A stretch of DNA of 64,000 nucleotides from Balneolaceae bacterium (GTDB lineage: Bacteria > Bacteroidota > Rhodothermia > Balneolales > Balneolaceae). Numbering within the stretch: the first letter of the stretch is position 1; each line of letters opens with the position of its first letter. The notes under the pieces were generated by a model. That model was not told where the DNA came from, did not search any database, and saw nothing but the letters and a program-made list of their open reading frames with translations. The stretch spans positions 427,001 to 491,000 of the forward strand of contig JAXHMK010000009.1 in the NCBI GenBank assembly GCA_034521495.1. Direction: 5' to 3'. A program made the translations under genes and the position numbers. Positions 18,259 to 27,833 of the stretch are shown here, piece by piece.

Positions 18259-18667
18259 GAAAATTTCCCCCTTTGAAGGGGGAAAGTGAGTCCGATCCGA
18301 TTTATCGGAATCGGAAGAACTCGGGGGATGTACACCACACGCCCAAAAATGACGGACTCCCCAATTGTAAAGAAGCGGAGCTTCTGGCGTTGTATTCCAA
18401 AGGAGGACCTTTGGAATGAGTAAAGTTACAAACTTGAACCAGCTTTATTGGAACTGAAGGGGAGGAGAGCTGAACGTGGAGAGAGGCAGAAATAAAAAAA
18501 GCGCCCGGAACACATCTGATCATCCTTCCTGTCCGAAAGAAATTCACAAAAAGGCCGCGGACTATTATTTCGACCTATCAACAATCACACCGTAGTGTTT
18601 TTGTCAAGTGTGTTCAATTGTAATTAGCACAATTCCGGTGCTATTGTCAATACCTAAACTCAATTAC
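18259..18667. other. Intergenic region with family C hairpin
   Basis: Starts with TTCCCCCTTTGAAGGGGGAA (18267-18286), a perfect palindrome of the CCCC/GGGG family also seen at 34259-34405 and 42188-42322, followed by related GC-rich inverted segments up to about 18480. The rest is AT-rich without a convincing gene. Short ORFs here are translations of the repeats. Confidence 0.55.
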
Positions 18668-18699
18668 TTTCCCACAACTTTTCCACAAAGTTATCCACA
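18668..18699 (+). promoter_or_regulatory. Cluster of three DnaA-box-like 9-mers
   Basis: TTTCCCACA (18668), TTTTCCACA (18679) and TTATCCACA (18691) occur in one direction at spacings of 11 and 12 bp. The last is a perfect DnaA box (TTATNCACA), the second has one mismatch and the first two. The region around is AT-rich and intergenic. No dnaA, dnaN, parAB or gidA is near, so calling it an origin is not supported; a DnaA-binding or titration site is possible, and so is chance. Confidence 0.35.
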
Positions 18700-18851
18700 T
18701 TTTGAGTCTCAAACTCCAAATCCTAAACACCAAATTCCAAACATCTTTAACTATAACCGAATGCATCTAACTGTTTGAGATTTGGAATTTGAAATTTGGT
18801 ATTTTTTCGAATCACAAAAGTATTTCTGAAATCTTGAATAACGAATTATTG

Positions 18852-19958
18852 ATGAATACAGTTGTACCTGAATTCTCCTTTTGGGAACGCGAAGAATGGC
18901 TCAAATCACCCGATCTGTTTATTGTTGGAGCGGGAATTGTTGGCGCATCGACAGCACTCTTCTACAAAGAGAAATATCCGGATCACGATGTGGTGGTGGC
19001 TGACCGCGGGTTTGCACCGTACGGTGCCAGTACACGAAATGCTGGCTTTGCTTGCATCGGTTCCATTTCCGAACATCTGGCTGATATCAAAAGAGCGGGG
19101 GAGGAGACGGTTTTTAATCGTATTGAACGACGATGGAATGGATTACAACTTCTCAGGCAAACCATCGGTGATGAAAATATGGATTACATCCACACCGGTG
19201 GCTATGAGATTTTTACTGACCAGGAGAAGTTTGAGAAATCAAGAGACCAGATCGGTCGAATGAATCAAATCCTGGAAGATCGACTGGGATTGACGGAAGT
19301 GTATTCATCAACCGAATACCGGGGATACCCGGCGATCAAAAACAGGGTGGAGGGAGCTATCAACAGTGGAAGAATGATGAGGCATCTGCATGAAAAGCTT
19401 TCAAAAGCGGGTGTACGTCTTTGGTGGAACTGCCCGGTTACCTCCGTGAAATCAAATCGAGCGGTGCTGAATGATTCGATTGAAATCACCCCTAATAAAA
19501 TGGTACTTGCTGTCAATGGATTTATTTCGAACCTGGTGGATATTCCAGTGAAACCGGCAAGAGGATTTATATTCATCACAAAACCGATCAAAGATTTTAA
19601 ATGGAAAGGTATCTTCCACTACAACGAAGGTTACGTTTATTTTAGAGATCTGGGAGATCGATTACTGTTGGGAGGTGGTAGAGATCGGGCAATTATTGAA
19701 GAAACCACGGATCAATTCGGTACCAATCAAACCATAAAAAATTATCTTATCGATTTTGCTGAAAATGTGATTAACGTGCCGCCTGATTTCGAGATTGATA
19801 TGGAATGGAGCGGAATTATGGGAATGACCGAAAATAAGGAGCCGATCATCAAAGAAGTTGAGCCAAATGTTTGGGCGGCGGCTGGCCTTAGCGGAATGGG
19901 CATTGCCATCGGGATGCAGGTGGCGAAGGATGTTGTATTACAAATGAGTATCGAGTAG
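18852..19958 (+). CDS. FAD-dependent amino-acid-type oxidoreductase (DadA/DAO family)
   Basis: A flavoprotein of about 368 residues. The ADP-binding motif is DLFIVGAGIVGASTAL and the C-terminal FAD-contact segment is AAAGLSGMGIAIGMQVA. GASTRNAGFACIGS and PVKPARGFIF are also typical of the D-amino-acid/glycine oxidase superfamily. A longer frame begins with TTG at 18789 but crosses an inverted repeat, so I chose the ATG at 18852. It ends at a strong hairpin (19954-20009) opposite the convergent UPF0182 gene. Substrate not determinable. Confidence 0.85.
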   Translation: MNTVVPEFSFWEREEWLKSPDLFIVGAGIVGASTALFYKEKYPDHDVVVADRGFAPYGASTRNAGFACIGSISEHLADIKRAGEETVFNRIERRWNGLQLLRQTIGDENMDYIHTGGYEIFTDQEKFEKSRDQIGRMNQILEDRLGLTEVYSSTEYRGYPAIKNRVEGAINSGRMMRHLHEKLSKAGVRLWWNCPVTSVKSNRAVLNDSIEITPNKMVLAVNGFISNLVDIPVKPARGFIFITKPIKDFKWKGIFHYNEGYVYFRDLGDRLLLGGGRDRAIIEETTDQFGTNQTIKNYLIDFAENVINVPPDFEIDMEWSGIMGMTENKEPIIKEVEPNVWAAAGLSGMGIAIGMQVAKDVVLQMSIE

Positions 19959-20009
19959 CAAGTATTGAGTATTAAGATCTGAAACTAAATATACTCAATA
20001 CTCGCTACT
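19954..20009. terminator. Hairpin between convergent genes
   Basis: Left arm AGTAGCAAGTATTGAGTAT (19954-19972) and right arm ATACTCAATACTCGCTACT (19991-20009) pair over 19 bp with one mismatch around an 18-base loop. It lies at the 3' ends of the DadA-like and UPF0182 genes. No long T-run is present, so it could be a dispersed repeat serving as a transcript end rather than a classic terminator. Confidence 0.55.
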
Positions 20010-20018
20010 TAATACTTA

Positions 20019-22748
20019 CTACTCGTTATTAATCAATTCATCCAACTCATTTAACAACTCACCATATCTTGAGTAATCACCATCTTCAAGGGCAGTTCTC
20101 AGATCAGCCCAAATGGATCGGATTTCATCCAATTGTTCAGCGATTTGAGGATCTACAACAAGACTATCTCCGGGAGCTTGAGCAGCAATTTGTCGCTGTG
20201 CCAATTCGGTAGCTGTTTCTGGTACGATAAAATCGGCTTCGTCTCCAAACAGATCAAAAATAGCTTGTTCAATGGTCGGTTGCATCGCTATATCATCACC
20301 GATAGCCACAATCACTCGTTGAAGCTGCGGGATATCCACTCCTTCAGCTAAAAGGAAAACCGGTTCAACATAGAGGAATGAATTTTCTATAGGTATCACC
20401 ATCAGATTTCCGCGAATCACACGAGAACCTCTCTGATCCCACAATGCAATTTGCCGTGAAATTTCCGGGTCCTGGTCAATTCGGGCTTCAATTTGAGCCG
20501 GCCCGTAAATAAGCCGCTCTTTTGGAAGTTTATAAACAATCAGATCGCCGTAGTTTGCAGCATCTGATTTAGCAGCCATCCAGGAGATCATATTATCCCT
20601 GTTTTCAGGAGTGAGCGGACTGATGAGCATAAACTCCAGTTTTGGGTCGTCTGGAAGCCGGGCTAACACATAATAAGGTTCCATAATTAATTGCTGACCG
20701 CCGTATTTTTCATTGGGACGGGTCCAGAGATCCTCCTGGTTGTAAAACACTTGCGGTGTGGTCATGTGGTATCGCGAAAAGGTTTTTATCTGAATTTCAA
20801 ACAGATCCTGTGGATACCGGAAATGGTTTTCCATACCGTCTGGCAATTCATCTAAGGATTTGAAAACATTTGGAAAAAGAGAATCATACACTTCTAAGAC
20901 CGGATCTTCCTCATCAATTACATAATAATCTACGGAACCCTCGTATGCATCCACTACAATTTTTACTGAATTCCGGATGTAGTTATATCGTCCCTCGTAT
21001 TGTTCGGAGTAGGGGAAATAGGATGAAGTTGTATAAGCATCCTGGATCCAGTAGAGTTTACCGTTGTTGAGAACAAGATACGGATCGCTGTCGAGCTGCA
21101 AGAAAGGTGTAATTTTGTTGATCCGCTCCTGCACACTTCGCCAGGTTTGAAGGCGGCTTTCATCCTGGATGTAATCCGATAGAAGGATATTCATATCACT
21201 CAATTCCCAGGCGAAAAGAAGTTTTCTGAAAAAGTTATTAAACGGAATTCCACCTGTACCGTCGTAATGGATATATACATTTTCATCACCCTCGGGATAG
21301 TGAAGCTCTTCCACGCCACTGTTTACGATGTAATATCCCGAACTGTTTTCTCCATAATAGATAGCGGGTTTGTCAACGCGAAGATCGTCACTTTCATAAA
21401 CCGGTGGCAGATTTCGTACCGACAGAATGGGTTCGCCCTGGCTGTTGGTTTCGGTCACGGGGCTCATCACCATTCCGTAACCGTGCGTGTATTGCATATG
21501 GCGGTTTACCCATGTATCCGATTGGCTGGGCAGATCTCTTGCAATTTCACGCGCCGAGAGCATCATCTGTTTAACATCGCCATCTACCGTGTAACGGTCA
21601 TTGTCAACATTATAAAACTCGTAATAAGATCGAATCTCCTGGAGCTGTTTGTAGGTGCCAATCAGAAGGCGTGGATCCCAGAGACGGATATTATTAACGG
21701 CATCCTGGTTGTTGCGAATGTCGGTAATGCCAAGTGTGTCATCTGCTTCATATTCAACCTCTTCAACATTGTCGAGATTATAGGCAAGCCGGGTCATTTC
21801 AATATTATTTTCGAGGTAGGGAGTTTCCAGCTCCAGTTCATTTGGCTCTACACTGAACTGTTGTACCACAGATGGAATCAACACTCTACCCAGGACCAGT
21901 ACGGCAACAAAGAGTGCGATTATTCCCGGAATATATTTTGTCAGCTTGATCCAGTGATTCAAAAAGAAAATGAGTGATAGTAAAAGTGAAAGAATAAAAA
22001 GAATCCAGATGGAGGGGAGCTGAATCATCACATCGGTATAACCGGCGCCGAACACTATTCCGTCTGATTTGAAGAGGAGTTCGTATCGATCTAAAAAGAA
22101 ACCCCAAGAAAGCAGTAAGAGCCATATTCCGGCGTTAATCGTGATGTGATTCAATACCTGGTCACGCGCATCAAAACGGTTAAATGATTGAACTCTGAAC
22201 AATCCTGTAAAAACATAGGCCAGAACAAGTATGGCCAGTGTTAAAAATACGATAGAAACCAGTGACCCTTGCAGGACATTTAAAAAGGGAAGGTCGAACA
22301 TATAGAATCCAATATCGTTGCCAAATAGTGGATCAACTTCCCCGAATTCAATTCCACTGATAAACCGTAGTGATTCGTCCCAGCGAATATAGAAACTGAA
22401 TGCAAACATCATAGCAATAACAAGGGCCGCCATTGTAAAAAACTGGCGCATTCGTTTATAAGCTTCATCACTCGAGAAGTTTATATTGACTCCCTGGAGA
22501 GGTGTCCCTGCGAGACTTACGTTACGTAATTGCTTGGCGAGATATCGGAAATTGAAGGTAAAGTAAATGGCGGCGATCAGGAAAGCTCCCAGCGTAAGAA
22601 TAACCTGAGTCCCGCGGAGCGTCCAAAAAATTTGGGAATAACCAAGTTCCTCAAGCCACATCCACTCAAAAATCCAGGTTGATGATATGGATAAAAGTAC
22701 CAGGGGAATTGCTATAATCAGAAAAAGACGAATAAATCTTGGAGACAT
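20019..22748 (-). CDS. UPF0182 family membrane protein
   Basis: A 909-residue protein with about seven hydrophobic helices in the first 300 residues and a large soluble C-terminal part, as in UPF0182 (COG1615) proteins. Landmarks are WMWLEELGYSQIFWTLRG near the start, YTHGYGMVMSPVTETNSQG in the middle and an acidic tail ending ELLNELDELINNE. The full family length is present. The function of the family is unknown. Single-gene unit. Confidence 0.93.
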   Translation of the reverse strand: MSPRFIRLFLIIAIPLVLLSISSTWIFEWMWLEELGYSQIFWTLRGTQVILTLGAFLIAAIYFTFNFRYLAKQLRNVSLAGTPLQGVNINFSSDEAYKRMRQFFTMAALVIAMMFAFSFYIRWDESLRFISGIEFGEVDPLFGNDIGFYMFDLPFLNVLQGSLVSIVFLTLAILVLAYVFTGLFRVQSFNRFDARDQVLNHITINAGIWLLLLSWGFFLDRYELLFKSDGIVFGAGYTDVMIQLPSIWILFILSLLLSLIFFLNHWIKLTKYIPGIIALFVAVLVLGRVLIPSVVQQFSVEPNELELETPYLENNIEMTRLAYNLDNVEEVEYEADDTLGITDIRNNQDAVNNIRLWDPRLLIGTYKQLQEIRSYYEFYNVDNDRYTVDGDVKQMMLSAREIARDLPSQSDTWVNRHMQYTHGYGMVMSPVTETNSQGEPILSVRNLPPVYESDDLRVDKPAIYYGENSSGYYIVNSGVEELHYPEGDENVYIHYDGTGGIPFNNFFRKLLFAWELSDMNILLSDYIQDESRLQTWRSVQERINKITPFLQLDSDPYLVLNNGKLYWIQDAYTTSSYFPYSEQYEGRYNYIRNSVKIVVDAYEGSVDYYVIDEEDPVLEVYDSLFPNVFKSLDELPDGMENHFRYPQDLFEIQIKTFSRYHMTTPQVFYNQEDLWTRPNEKYGGQQLIMEPYYVLARLPDDPKLEFMLISPLTPENRDNMISWMAAKSDAANYGDLIVYKLPKERLIYGPAQIEARIDQDPEISRQIALWDQRGSRVIRGNLMVIPIENSFLYVEPVFLLAEGVDIPQLQRVIVAIGDDIAMQPTIEQAIFDLFGDEADFIVPETATELAQRQIAAQAPGDSLVVDPQIAEQLDEIRSIWADLRTALEDGDYSRYGELLNELDELINNE

Positions 22749-22896
22749 ATACTATTAGCTCATTTCTAAATTTAGATCAGTATAACAAGATAAGGATTGA
22801 AACCCATATTCACGATTGAAATAAAAAACACACACAAATTTCACTTGATTCCTCAAGAATCAATTTTATTTCCTAAATACATTTGGTTCTGAACAG

Positions 22897-23184
22897 TTAG
22901 ATAATTCCTGCAGGATGTCTGCGCTTGTCATCTACATTATAAGCATGCCAGCCAATTGCAATCAAAAAGAATACAGGAATGAGTAAGCCAATACCAGCGG
23001 TTGCAAAACCTAAGATCAACGCAGTCCAAATTAAAAACGGGCTTATGATCATCAGGCCTGCTCCGGTTCGGTATTGCCCTTTGTAGATATGCCCCAAACC
23101 CGGAATGATGCTTGAAATAGCGGCAATCAGATTACGAGATTTAATCAGACCACTTTCTGGATATGTATTATGTTTTGTTTCCAT
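22897..23184 (-). CDS. Small membrane protein with glycine-rich loop
   Basis: A 95-residue protein with two hydrophobic helices (about residues 40-58 and 60-78) after a polar N-terminus containing SSIIPGLGHIYKGQYRTG. The GLGH.Y.G motif is typical of small TM2-like membrane proteins in many bacteria. A longer frame starts at 23220, but the ATG at 23184 has a strong ribosome-binding site (GGGAGG six bases upstream), so I use it. It ends in a short positively charged tail. Function unknown. Confidence 0.72.
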   Translation of the reverse strand: METKHNTYPESGLIKSRNLIAAISSIIPGLGHIYKGQYRTGAGLMIISPFLIWTALILGFATAGIGLLIPVFFLIAIGWHAYNVDDKRRHPAGII

Positions 23185-23261
23185 GGGAACCTCCCTTTTG
23201 CTCCTATGTATAATGTACAATTATTCGGTTAAGAAGCTGTGAATTTTTATTATTACCAACC

Positions 23262-23426
23262 ATGAGTTCAAATAAAACAAAAGAATGCCCCGGTTGTGCA
23301 ATGGAAGTTGATAAGAGCGCGGAGGTTTGTCCCATCTGTGGTTATGAATTTCCAAAGCAGCCGTTATCGTTTAAAATTGGCGTTTGGATTCTCATATTTC
23401 TGCTTTTGTTCTGGTATTTTTTCTAA
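23262..23426 (+). CDS. Zinc-ribbon small membrane protein
   Basis: A 54-residue ORF with two CxxC pairs, ECPGCAMEV and VCPICGYEF, forming a zinc ribbon, followed by one hydrophobic C-terminal helix (IGVWILIFLLLFWYFF). Such zinc-ribbon/TM proteins are common but functionally undefined. Divergent from the small membrane protein gene at 22897-23184. Too short for most gene callers, but the cysteine spacing supports it. Confidence 0.72.
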   Translation: MSSNKTKECPGCAMEVDKSAEVCPICGYEFPKQPLSFKIGVWILIFLLLFWYFF

Positions 23427-23705
23427 GCCCATCTGACGAAAATGCACTGTATAACAAGTATCAACTGATGGTAGCGCTTCGTGTTAAGTCACTGTAAATT
23501 ATTCATTTTAAGTCATAGAATCCGTATTTTATAAGTCTGTCAGTAGATCTTTAAGCATGTGTAAAATACTTTCAACGTTGAACACAGCGTAGATCTATTC
23601 AGATTCTTGCTGGTTTTCAGTGTTTTTTTAAAAAATCTGAAAGTTGATTGATGACGACTGACAGATGTTAAATATGAATAAAAAGATTACTACAGACACT
23701 ACAAA

Positions 23706-24917
23706 ATGACCTACCTGGCATTTGTCAGAAAGGAGAGGCGATTGCTCTCTTTTGCAGTTTCATTTACATTTTTTTCAAGTTTCGGGCAAACTTTCTTGAT
23801 CTCTCTGTTTGTCCCATATTTCCTTACCGCATTTGAGTTGAGCAATGCAACATTTGGCTCGCTATATTCTGTTGCAACATTAACCAGTGCAGTTGCTCTA
23901 CCGTGGCTGGGCCAATGGATTGATCGTATTCCACTTCGGCAATATAGCATGTATGTGGCGATCGGTTTATTGATTGCCAGCCTTGTGATGGCTGTATCCT
24001 GGCATATATCTATGCTATTTGTCGGGTTGATTTTGCTACGACTTGCAGGACAGGGATTGAGTGGACATACCGCTCAAACTACTATGGCCCGATACAACGA
24101 TCAGCTGCGCGGGAAAGCACTCAGTATTTCCGGAATAGGATATCCACTGGGTGAGGCAGTTCTCCCGTCAATAATTGCAGGTATGCTTGTTCTTTTTCAC
24201 TGGAGAACCACGTGGGCCATAATTGCATTCGTGATTGCTGTTTTCTTTATCCCGGTTCTCTGGTTTCTAATCCGCAGAGAGAGAACAGCTGTTGATGAAG
24301 AAATTATAGATGAAGAGAAACCATCGGCAAGCGAGCAATACAAATTACTGGCAAAAGATGTGAGAACCTGGTATGTGGTACCGGCTATTCTGAACCCCCC
24401 TTTTTGGGCCACCGGTTTATTTCTGTACCAGGTTTCTGCAGCCGACCAATTGGGATGGTCAGCCGGACTTATCGCTTCGGCATTTGTTGCTTTTGCTGCA
24501 ACAAGAATTGCAACGGGACTGTTTTCCGGTCCTATTATCGACCGGTTCTCGGCAAAAACGATTTTTCCTTTTCTGTTAATTCCAATGATTATCGGTTTGG
24601 TCATCGGTTTCCTTTTCTCCGGTGGATGGGCTGCATTTGTATATCTCGGTCTCATTGGAGCCACGATGGGTTTTTCGAGCACAATTAAATCAGCACTTTG
24701 GGCAGAGATGTACGGCACAAAAGTGATTGGAACAGTGCAAAGTGCATTTGCCTCTCTGATGGTTTTCAGTACCGCCTTAAGTCCATTCCTGGTCGGATGG
24801 CTGCTGGATCAGTCAGTATCCATGAATTCAATCTTTATGATCGCTATTGTGACCAGTATACTTGCCGGAATTCTCTCCTTAAAAATTATGCCTGTTTTTT
24901 CCGAAAGGGATGTTTAG
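23706..24917 (+). CDS. MFS transporter
   Basis: A 403-residue major facilitator protein with 12 predicted helices in two halves, split by a charged central loop (about residues 195-215, RRERTAVDEEIIDEEK). The early segment LYSVATLTSAVALPWLGQWIDRIPLRQ matches the conserved loop between helices 2 and 3 (G.W.DR). Substrate class is not evident. Stands alone, about 200 bp before msrA. Confidence 0.88.
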   Translation: MTYLAFVRKERRLLSFAVSFTFFSSFGQTFLISLFVPYFLTAFELSNATFGSLYSVATLTSAVALPWLGQWIDRIPLRQYSMYVAIGLLIASLVMAVSWHISMLFVGLILLRLAGQGLSGHTAQTTMARYNDQLRGKALSISGIGYPLGEAVLPSIIAGMLVLFHWRTTWAIIAFVIAVFFIPVLWFLIRRERTAVDEEIIDEEKPSASEQYKLLAKDVRTWYVVPAILNPPFWATGLFLYQVSAADQLGWSAGLIASAFVAFAATRIATGLFSGPIIDRFSAKTIFPFLLIPMIIGLVIGFLFSGGWAAFVYLGLIGATMGFSSTIKSALWAEMYGTKVIGTVQSAFASLMVFSTALSPFLVGWLLDQSVSMNSIFMIAIVTSILAGILSLKIMPVFSERDV

Positions 24918-25128
24918 AGTATTGGCCACTAAATCACAAAAACAGGAAAAATTTAGTGATTTTAATGTTATGGTGGCTATCTGATTGACTGTAAATGTTG
25001 AAAAATTCTGAGGCATGTGGGGAGAAAAGTGTAAACAATTTGTAACAAAGAGAGTGTTTTGTTTTTGATGGCACGTTTTTACTTAAATATGCGTTGCCAT
25101 CATATAACATGAACTTAGGTTGTTTTCT

Positions 25129-25743
25129 ATGAATACTTTTATAATCCTAACTACACTTCTTTTTGCCATGACAGATGCTGACAATAATGCTGCGAATGAT
25201 ACCGAAACGGCTGTATTTGGAGCCGGATGCTTTTGGTGTGTAGAAGCTATTTATGAACGTGTGAGTGGAGTGAAATCTGTTGAATCGGGGTATGCGGGAG
25301 GTCACGTTGAAGATCCCACCTATCGGCAGGTAACCTCTGGAACAACCGGACACGCAGAAGTTGCGCGTTTAGAATTCGACCCTGAAGTAATTACTTACAA
25401 AGAGCTACTTGAGGTTTTCTGGCACACTCACAATCCCACCACGAAAAATCGGCAGGGCGCGGATGTCGGTCCACAGTATCGTTCAGTAATTTTCTATATG
25501 GATGAAGAGCAAAAACAGATTGCTGAAGAATCGCTCAAAAAAACCGATGCATCTGATCTGTGGAAAGATCCGATAGTAACGGAAATTGAACCGTTATCAA
25601 ATTACAGTGTTGCAGAAAATTATCATCAGAACTATTACGAGAATAATCCCAACGCTGGTTACTGTTCAATCGTAATTGCTCCGAAAATCGCCAAATTCAA
25701 GAAAGATTTTCCACACTTGCTGAGTGATAAAAAAGCTTCGTGA
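25129..25743 (+). CDS. msrA: Peptide methionine-S-oxide reductase MsrA
   Basis: MsrA reduces methionine-S-sulfoxide in proteins. The catalytic motif GAGCFWCVEA is clear, followed by SGYAGG and HAEVARLEFDP and the YHQNYYENN segment near the C-terminus. The protein is about 204 residues. It carries a hydrophobic N-terminal leader (MNTFIILTTLLFAM), so it is probably exported or anchored. A TTG start at 25120 is possible; I chose the ATG at 25129. Confidence 0.95.
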   Translation: MNTFIILTTLLFAMTDADNNAANDTETAVFGAGCFWCVEAIYERVSGVKSVESGYAGGHVEDPTYRQVTSGTTGHAEVARLEFDPEVITYKELLEVFWHTHNPTTKNRQGADVGPQYRSVIFYMDEEQKQIAEESLKKTDASDLWKDPIVTEIEPLSNYSVAENYHQNYYENNPNAGYCSIVIAPKIAKFKKDFPHLLSDKKAS

Positions 25744-25841
25744 TTGGATATCAATATATACTATTTTAAATGATAACAATCGTTATAAATAGTTGTTTAT
25801 TTTAAATCTTACATAAATCATAAAAAAATAAAATCAGGATT

Positions 25842-26387
25842 ATGAAATCACTTACTACTCTATTTTTAAGTTTCTTATTAATTGGTTTGATTAGTCTGCC
25901 TGCAAATGCACAGGAACGAGGCGGAGACGAGGCCAGGGTTAGTCCTAATGCCGAAGTAAGCCAAACCATTGGAACGACTGAGGTGCTCGTTACATATGGC
26001 AGACCGGGAGTTCGAGATCGCGATATTTTTGGAGGACTTGTAGCCTACGGACAAGTCTGGAGAACCGGTGCCAACGAATCAACCGCTATTGTTTTTTCTG
26101 ATGATGTAATGATTGAAGGCGAAGAGGTTCCGGCCGGAACGTATTCACTCTACACCATTCCAGGTGAGGATGAGTGGACCATTATCATAAACGAGACTCT
26201 GTCTTGGGGAACACAGTATGACGAAACTGCGGATTATGCGCGGGTTACCGTTGAGCCGGAAGAATCCTATTATGTAGAACAATTTATGATCTACTTTGAA
26301 GATGTAACCGAAAACAGCGGCGAACTCGTTCTTCACTGGGATAATACCAAAGTTCCGGTAACGATAACTGCGGCCGGAGGAATGTAA
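25842..26387 (+). CDS. DUF2911 domain protein, exported
   Basis: A 181-residue protein with a signal peptide (residues 1-23, cleavage near ANAQE) and the DUF2911 core: YGRPGVRDRDIFGGLV, VWRTGANEST, PAGTYSLYTIPGEDEWTIIIN and a later LVLHWDNTKVPV. Family function is unknown; members are abundant in Bacteroidota and Balneolota. It ends at a bidirectional terminator shared with the convergent gene. Confidence 0.92.
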   Translation: MKSLTTLFLSFLLIGLISLPANAQERGGDEARVSPNAEVSQTIGTTEVLVTYGRPGVRDRDIFGGLVAYGQVWRTGANESTAIVFSDDVMIEGEEVPAGTYSLYTIPGEDEWTIIINETLSWGTQYDETADYARVTVEPEESYYVEQFMIYFEDVTENSGELVLHWDNTKVPVTITAAGGM

Positions 26388-26408
26388 TTCCGAATTATTA
26401 TAAGCGAA

Positions 26409-26443
26409 GAAAGGCACAGGTTTTTAGCTTGTGCCTTTTTTAT
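26409..26443. terminator. Rho-independent terminator, probably bidirectional
   Basis: AAGGCACAGG pairs with CTTGTGCCTT around a short AT loop, followed on the plus strand by a T-run (26430s). It lies between the ends of the DUF2911 gene and the convergent frameshifted gene. Confidence 0.8.
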
Positions 26444-26447
26444 TGGA

Positions 26448-27300
26448 TCAAAAATTAAAAACAAAATCAATGTAGGGAATTCCAAACCCAATATCGGTTC
26501 CAAGGCCGGGCCTGAAGAAGGCGAGATCGAAACTCATCTTTTCACCCATAAAGCGGAGTCCGTAGGAAAGTACAAGTTCATCTCCGGCTTCAGGAAAAAC
26601 AAAGTTTTCGGTAACGAAAGATAATGCGTTGAATGAGCCTGTAATCTCCGCCAAAATAGAGAGCATACGTGCCAATCTCTTCTTCAATTGAAAATGTTGT
26701 AACTCCACCAGTAAGATTTCCCCTGTGGAAATCGTGAGTGTAGTTTGCATAACCGATGATAAGCGCATCTTTAAACGTATTTGCAGATGCAACACCCAGC
26801 CCGCCTCCAATAAAATGACCATCAGCCACTTCAAATCCGGCTTTTCCTGTAAAAAAGTAAAGCTGATTCGATATGCTCACACTCGGCAGCATGCTAAATC
26901 CGCCTGTAAAGGCGATGTTATCGCTTACAGCATACGCTACATTATTAAAGAACACATAGATGTTCTGGTAGTATCCGCTGTTTTTTTGGAGAGGTTGAGC
27001 GGTAGGTGAGAAGAATAAACGGCTGTAATTCGGATTCGCAAACCACTGGTTTCCCTTTCTTGTTAAATCCAACTCCCGAATTTCGCGTATCCTTGAGAGC
27101 TCGATAAACGTTCTTCCATTCTCTTCTTGAAGTTCAACCTCGTCTTTAGATACGGATATGATTGACCCCTTAATGATTGATCCGTTTCGAAGTTCAACCT
27201 CAACTGTTTTTGATGAATCCACCTCTACACCCGAGGGTGAGATTTGTGCGAGACAGATCATCGGAAATAGCAGAAAAAATAAAAGTGTGGCAGCTTTCAT
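26448..27300 (-). pseudogene. Exported beta-rich protein with a +1 frameshift
   Basis: Starts with a signal peptide (MKAATLLFFLLFPMICLAQ) and a segment VEVELRNGSIIKGSIISVSKDEVELQEENG resembling an LSm-like beta fold. It continues with alternating hydrophobic/polar strands typical of an outer-membrane barrel, such as GKAGFEVADGHFIGGGLGVA. Dropping one extra base at about 26634 joins the frames and extends the protein to about 283 residues, with a C-terminal strand ending YIDFVFNF that is typical of a barrel end. No known family was recognised. It is convergent with DUF2911. Confidence 0.75.
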
Positions 27301-27833
27301 AAATCGTTTTGTTAAAAGAGATTTAGAAAAGTTAATCTGAAAATTACCTAAAAATATAATGGTAGAGAATTGACCTTGAAAATATTTACAGAACCAATGA
27401 TATATGACTGACCTAAAATAAAAACGGGACGCTCATGCCAAACCCATACTATTCAGGCACGCGCGTCCCAATTTTAACATGTACAACGGGCAGCTTGCCC
27501 GTTACTCTAAATCTTTATAAATATGATATTTCTCGAGCCATTGACATCTTTTTAAAGAGCTTCAAATTATGAGTTGATAACACGTCATTTAACAGATGAA
27601 AGAAATACCATGTTTACGCTTTTCTAAGGTTGCCGGAGAAGCTCTCCGGCGCACAATTTATAGCGGACAGTTTACTCAACGAAGCTTTATGCAAAGTTGA
27701 GTCTGCCTGTTATTTGTAAATTCAGTTCTACAAAAATACGCCAAAAAGGATTGTCTTTTCTCCGTTCTTCCGCCTATCCTCAGACCTGCTAAAAAGTACA
27801 GTCCGTTGTGCCGGACAAGCTGTCCGGCGTACA
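27301..27833. other. 533-bp intergenic region holding three palindromic repeats
   Basis: No gene is supported. It contains AACGGGCAGCTTGCCCGTT (27485-27503), GCCGGAGAAGCTCTCCGGC (27632-27650) and GCCGGACAAGCTGTCCGGC (27810-27828), all members of the family B palindromes. The last ends a few bases after the TonB receptor stop and may serve as its transcript end. Confidence 0.7.

Noticed and set aside
18668-18699. Calling the DnaA-box cluster an origin of replication
   Set aside because: No dnaA, dnaN or other origin-linked genes and no skew information; kept only as a possible DnaA-binding site.
18862-19263. 133-codon ORF overlapping the DadA-like gene
   Set aside because: It is in another frame of a clearly conserved flavoprotein gene.
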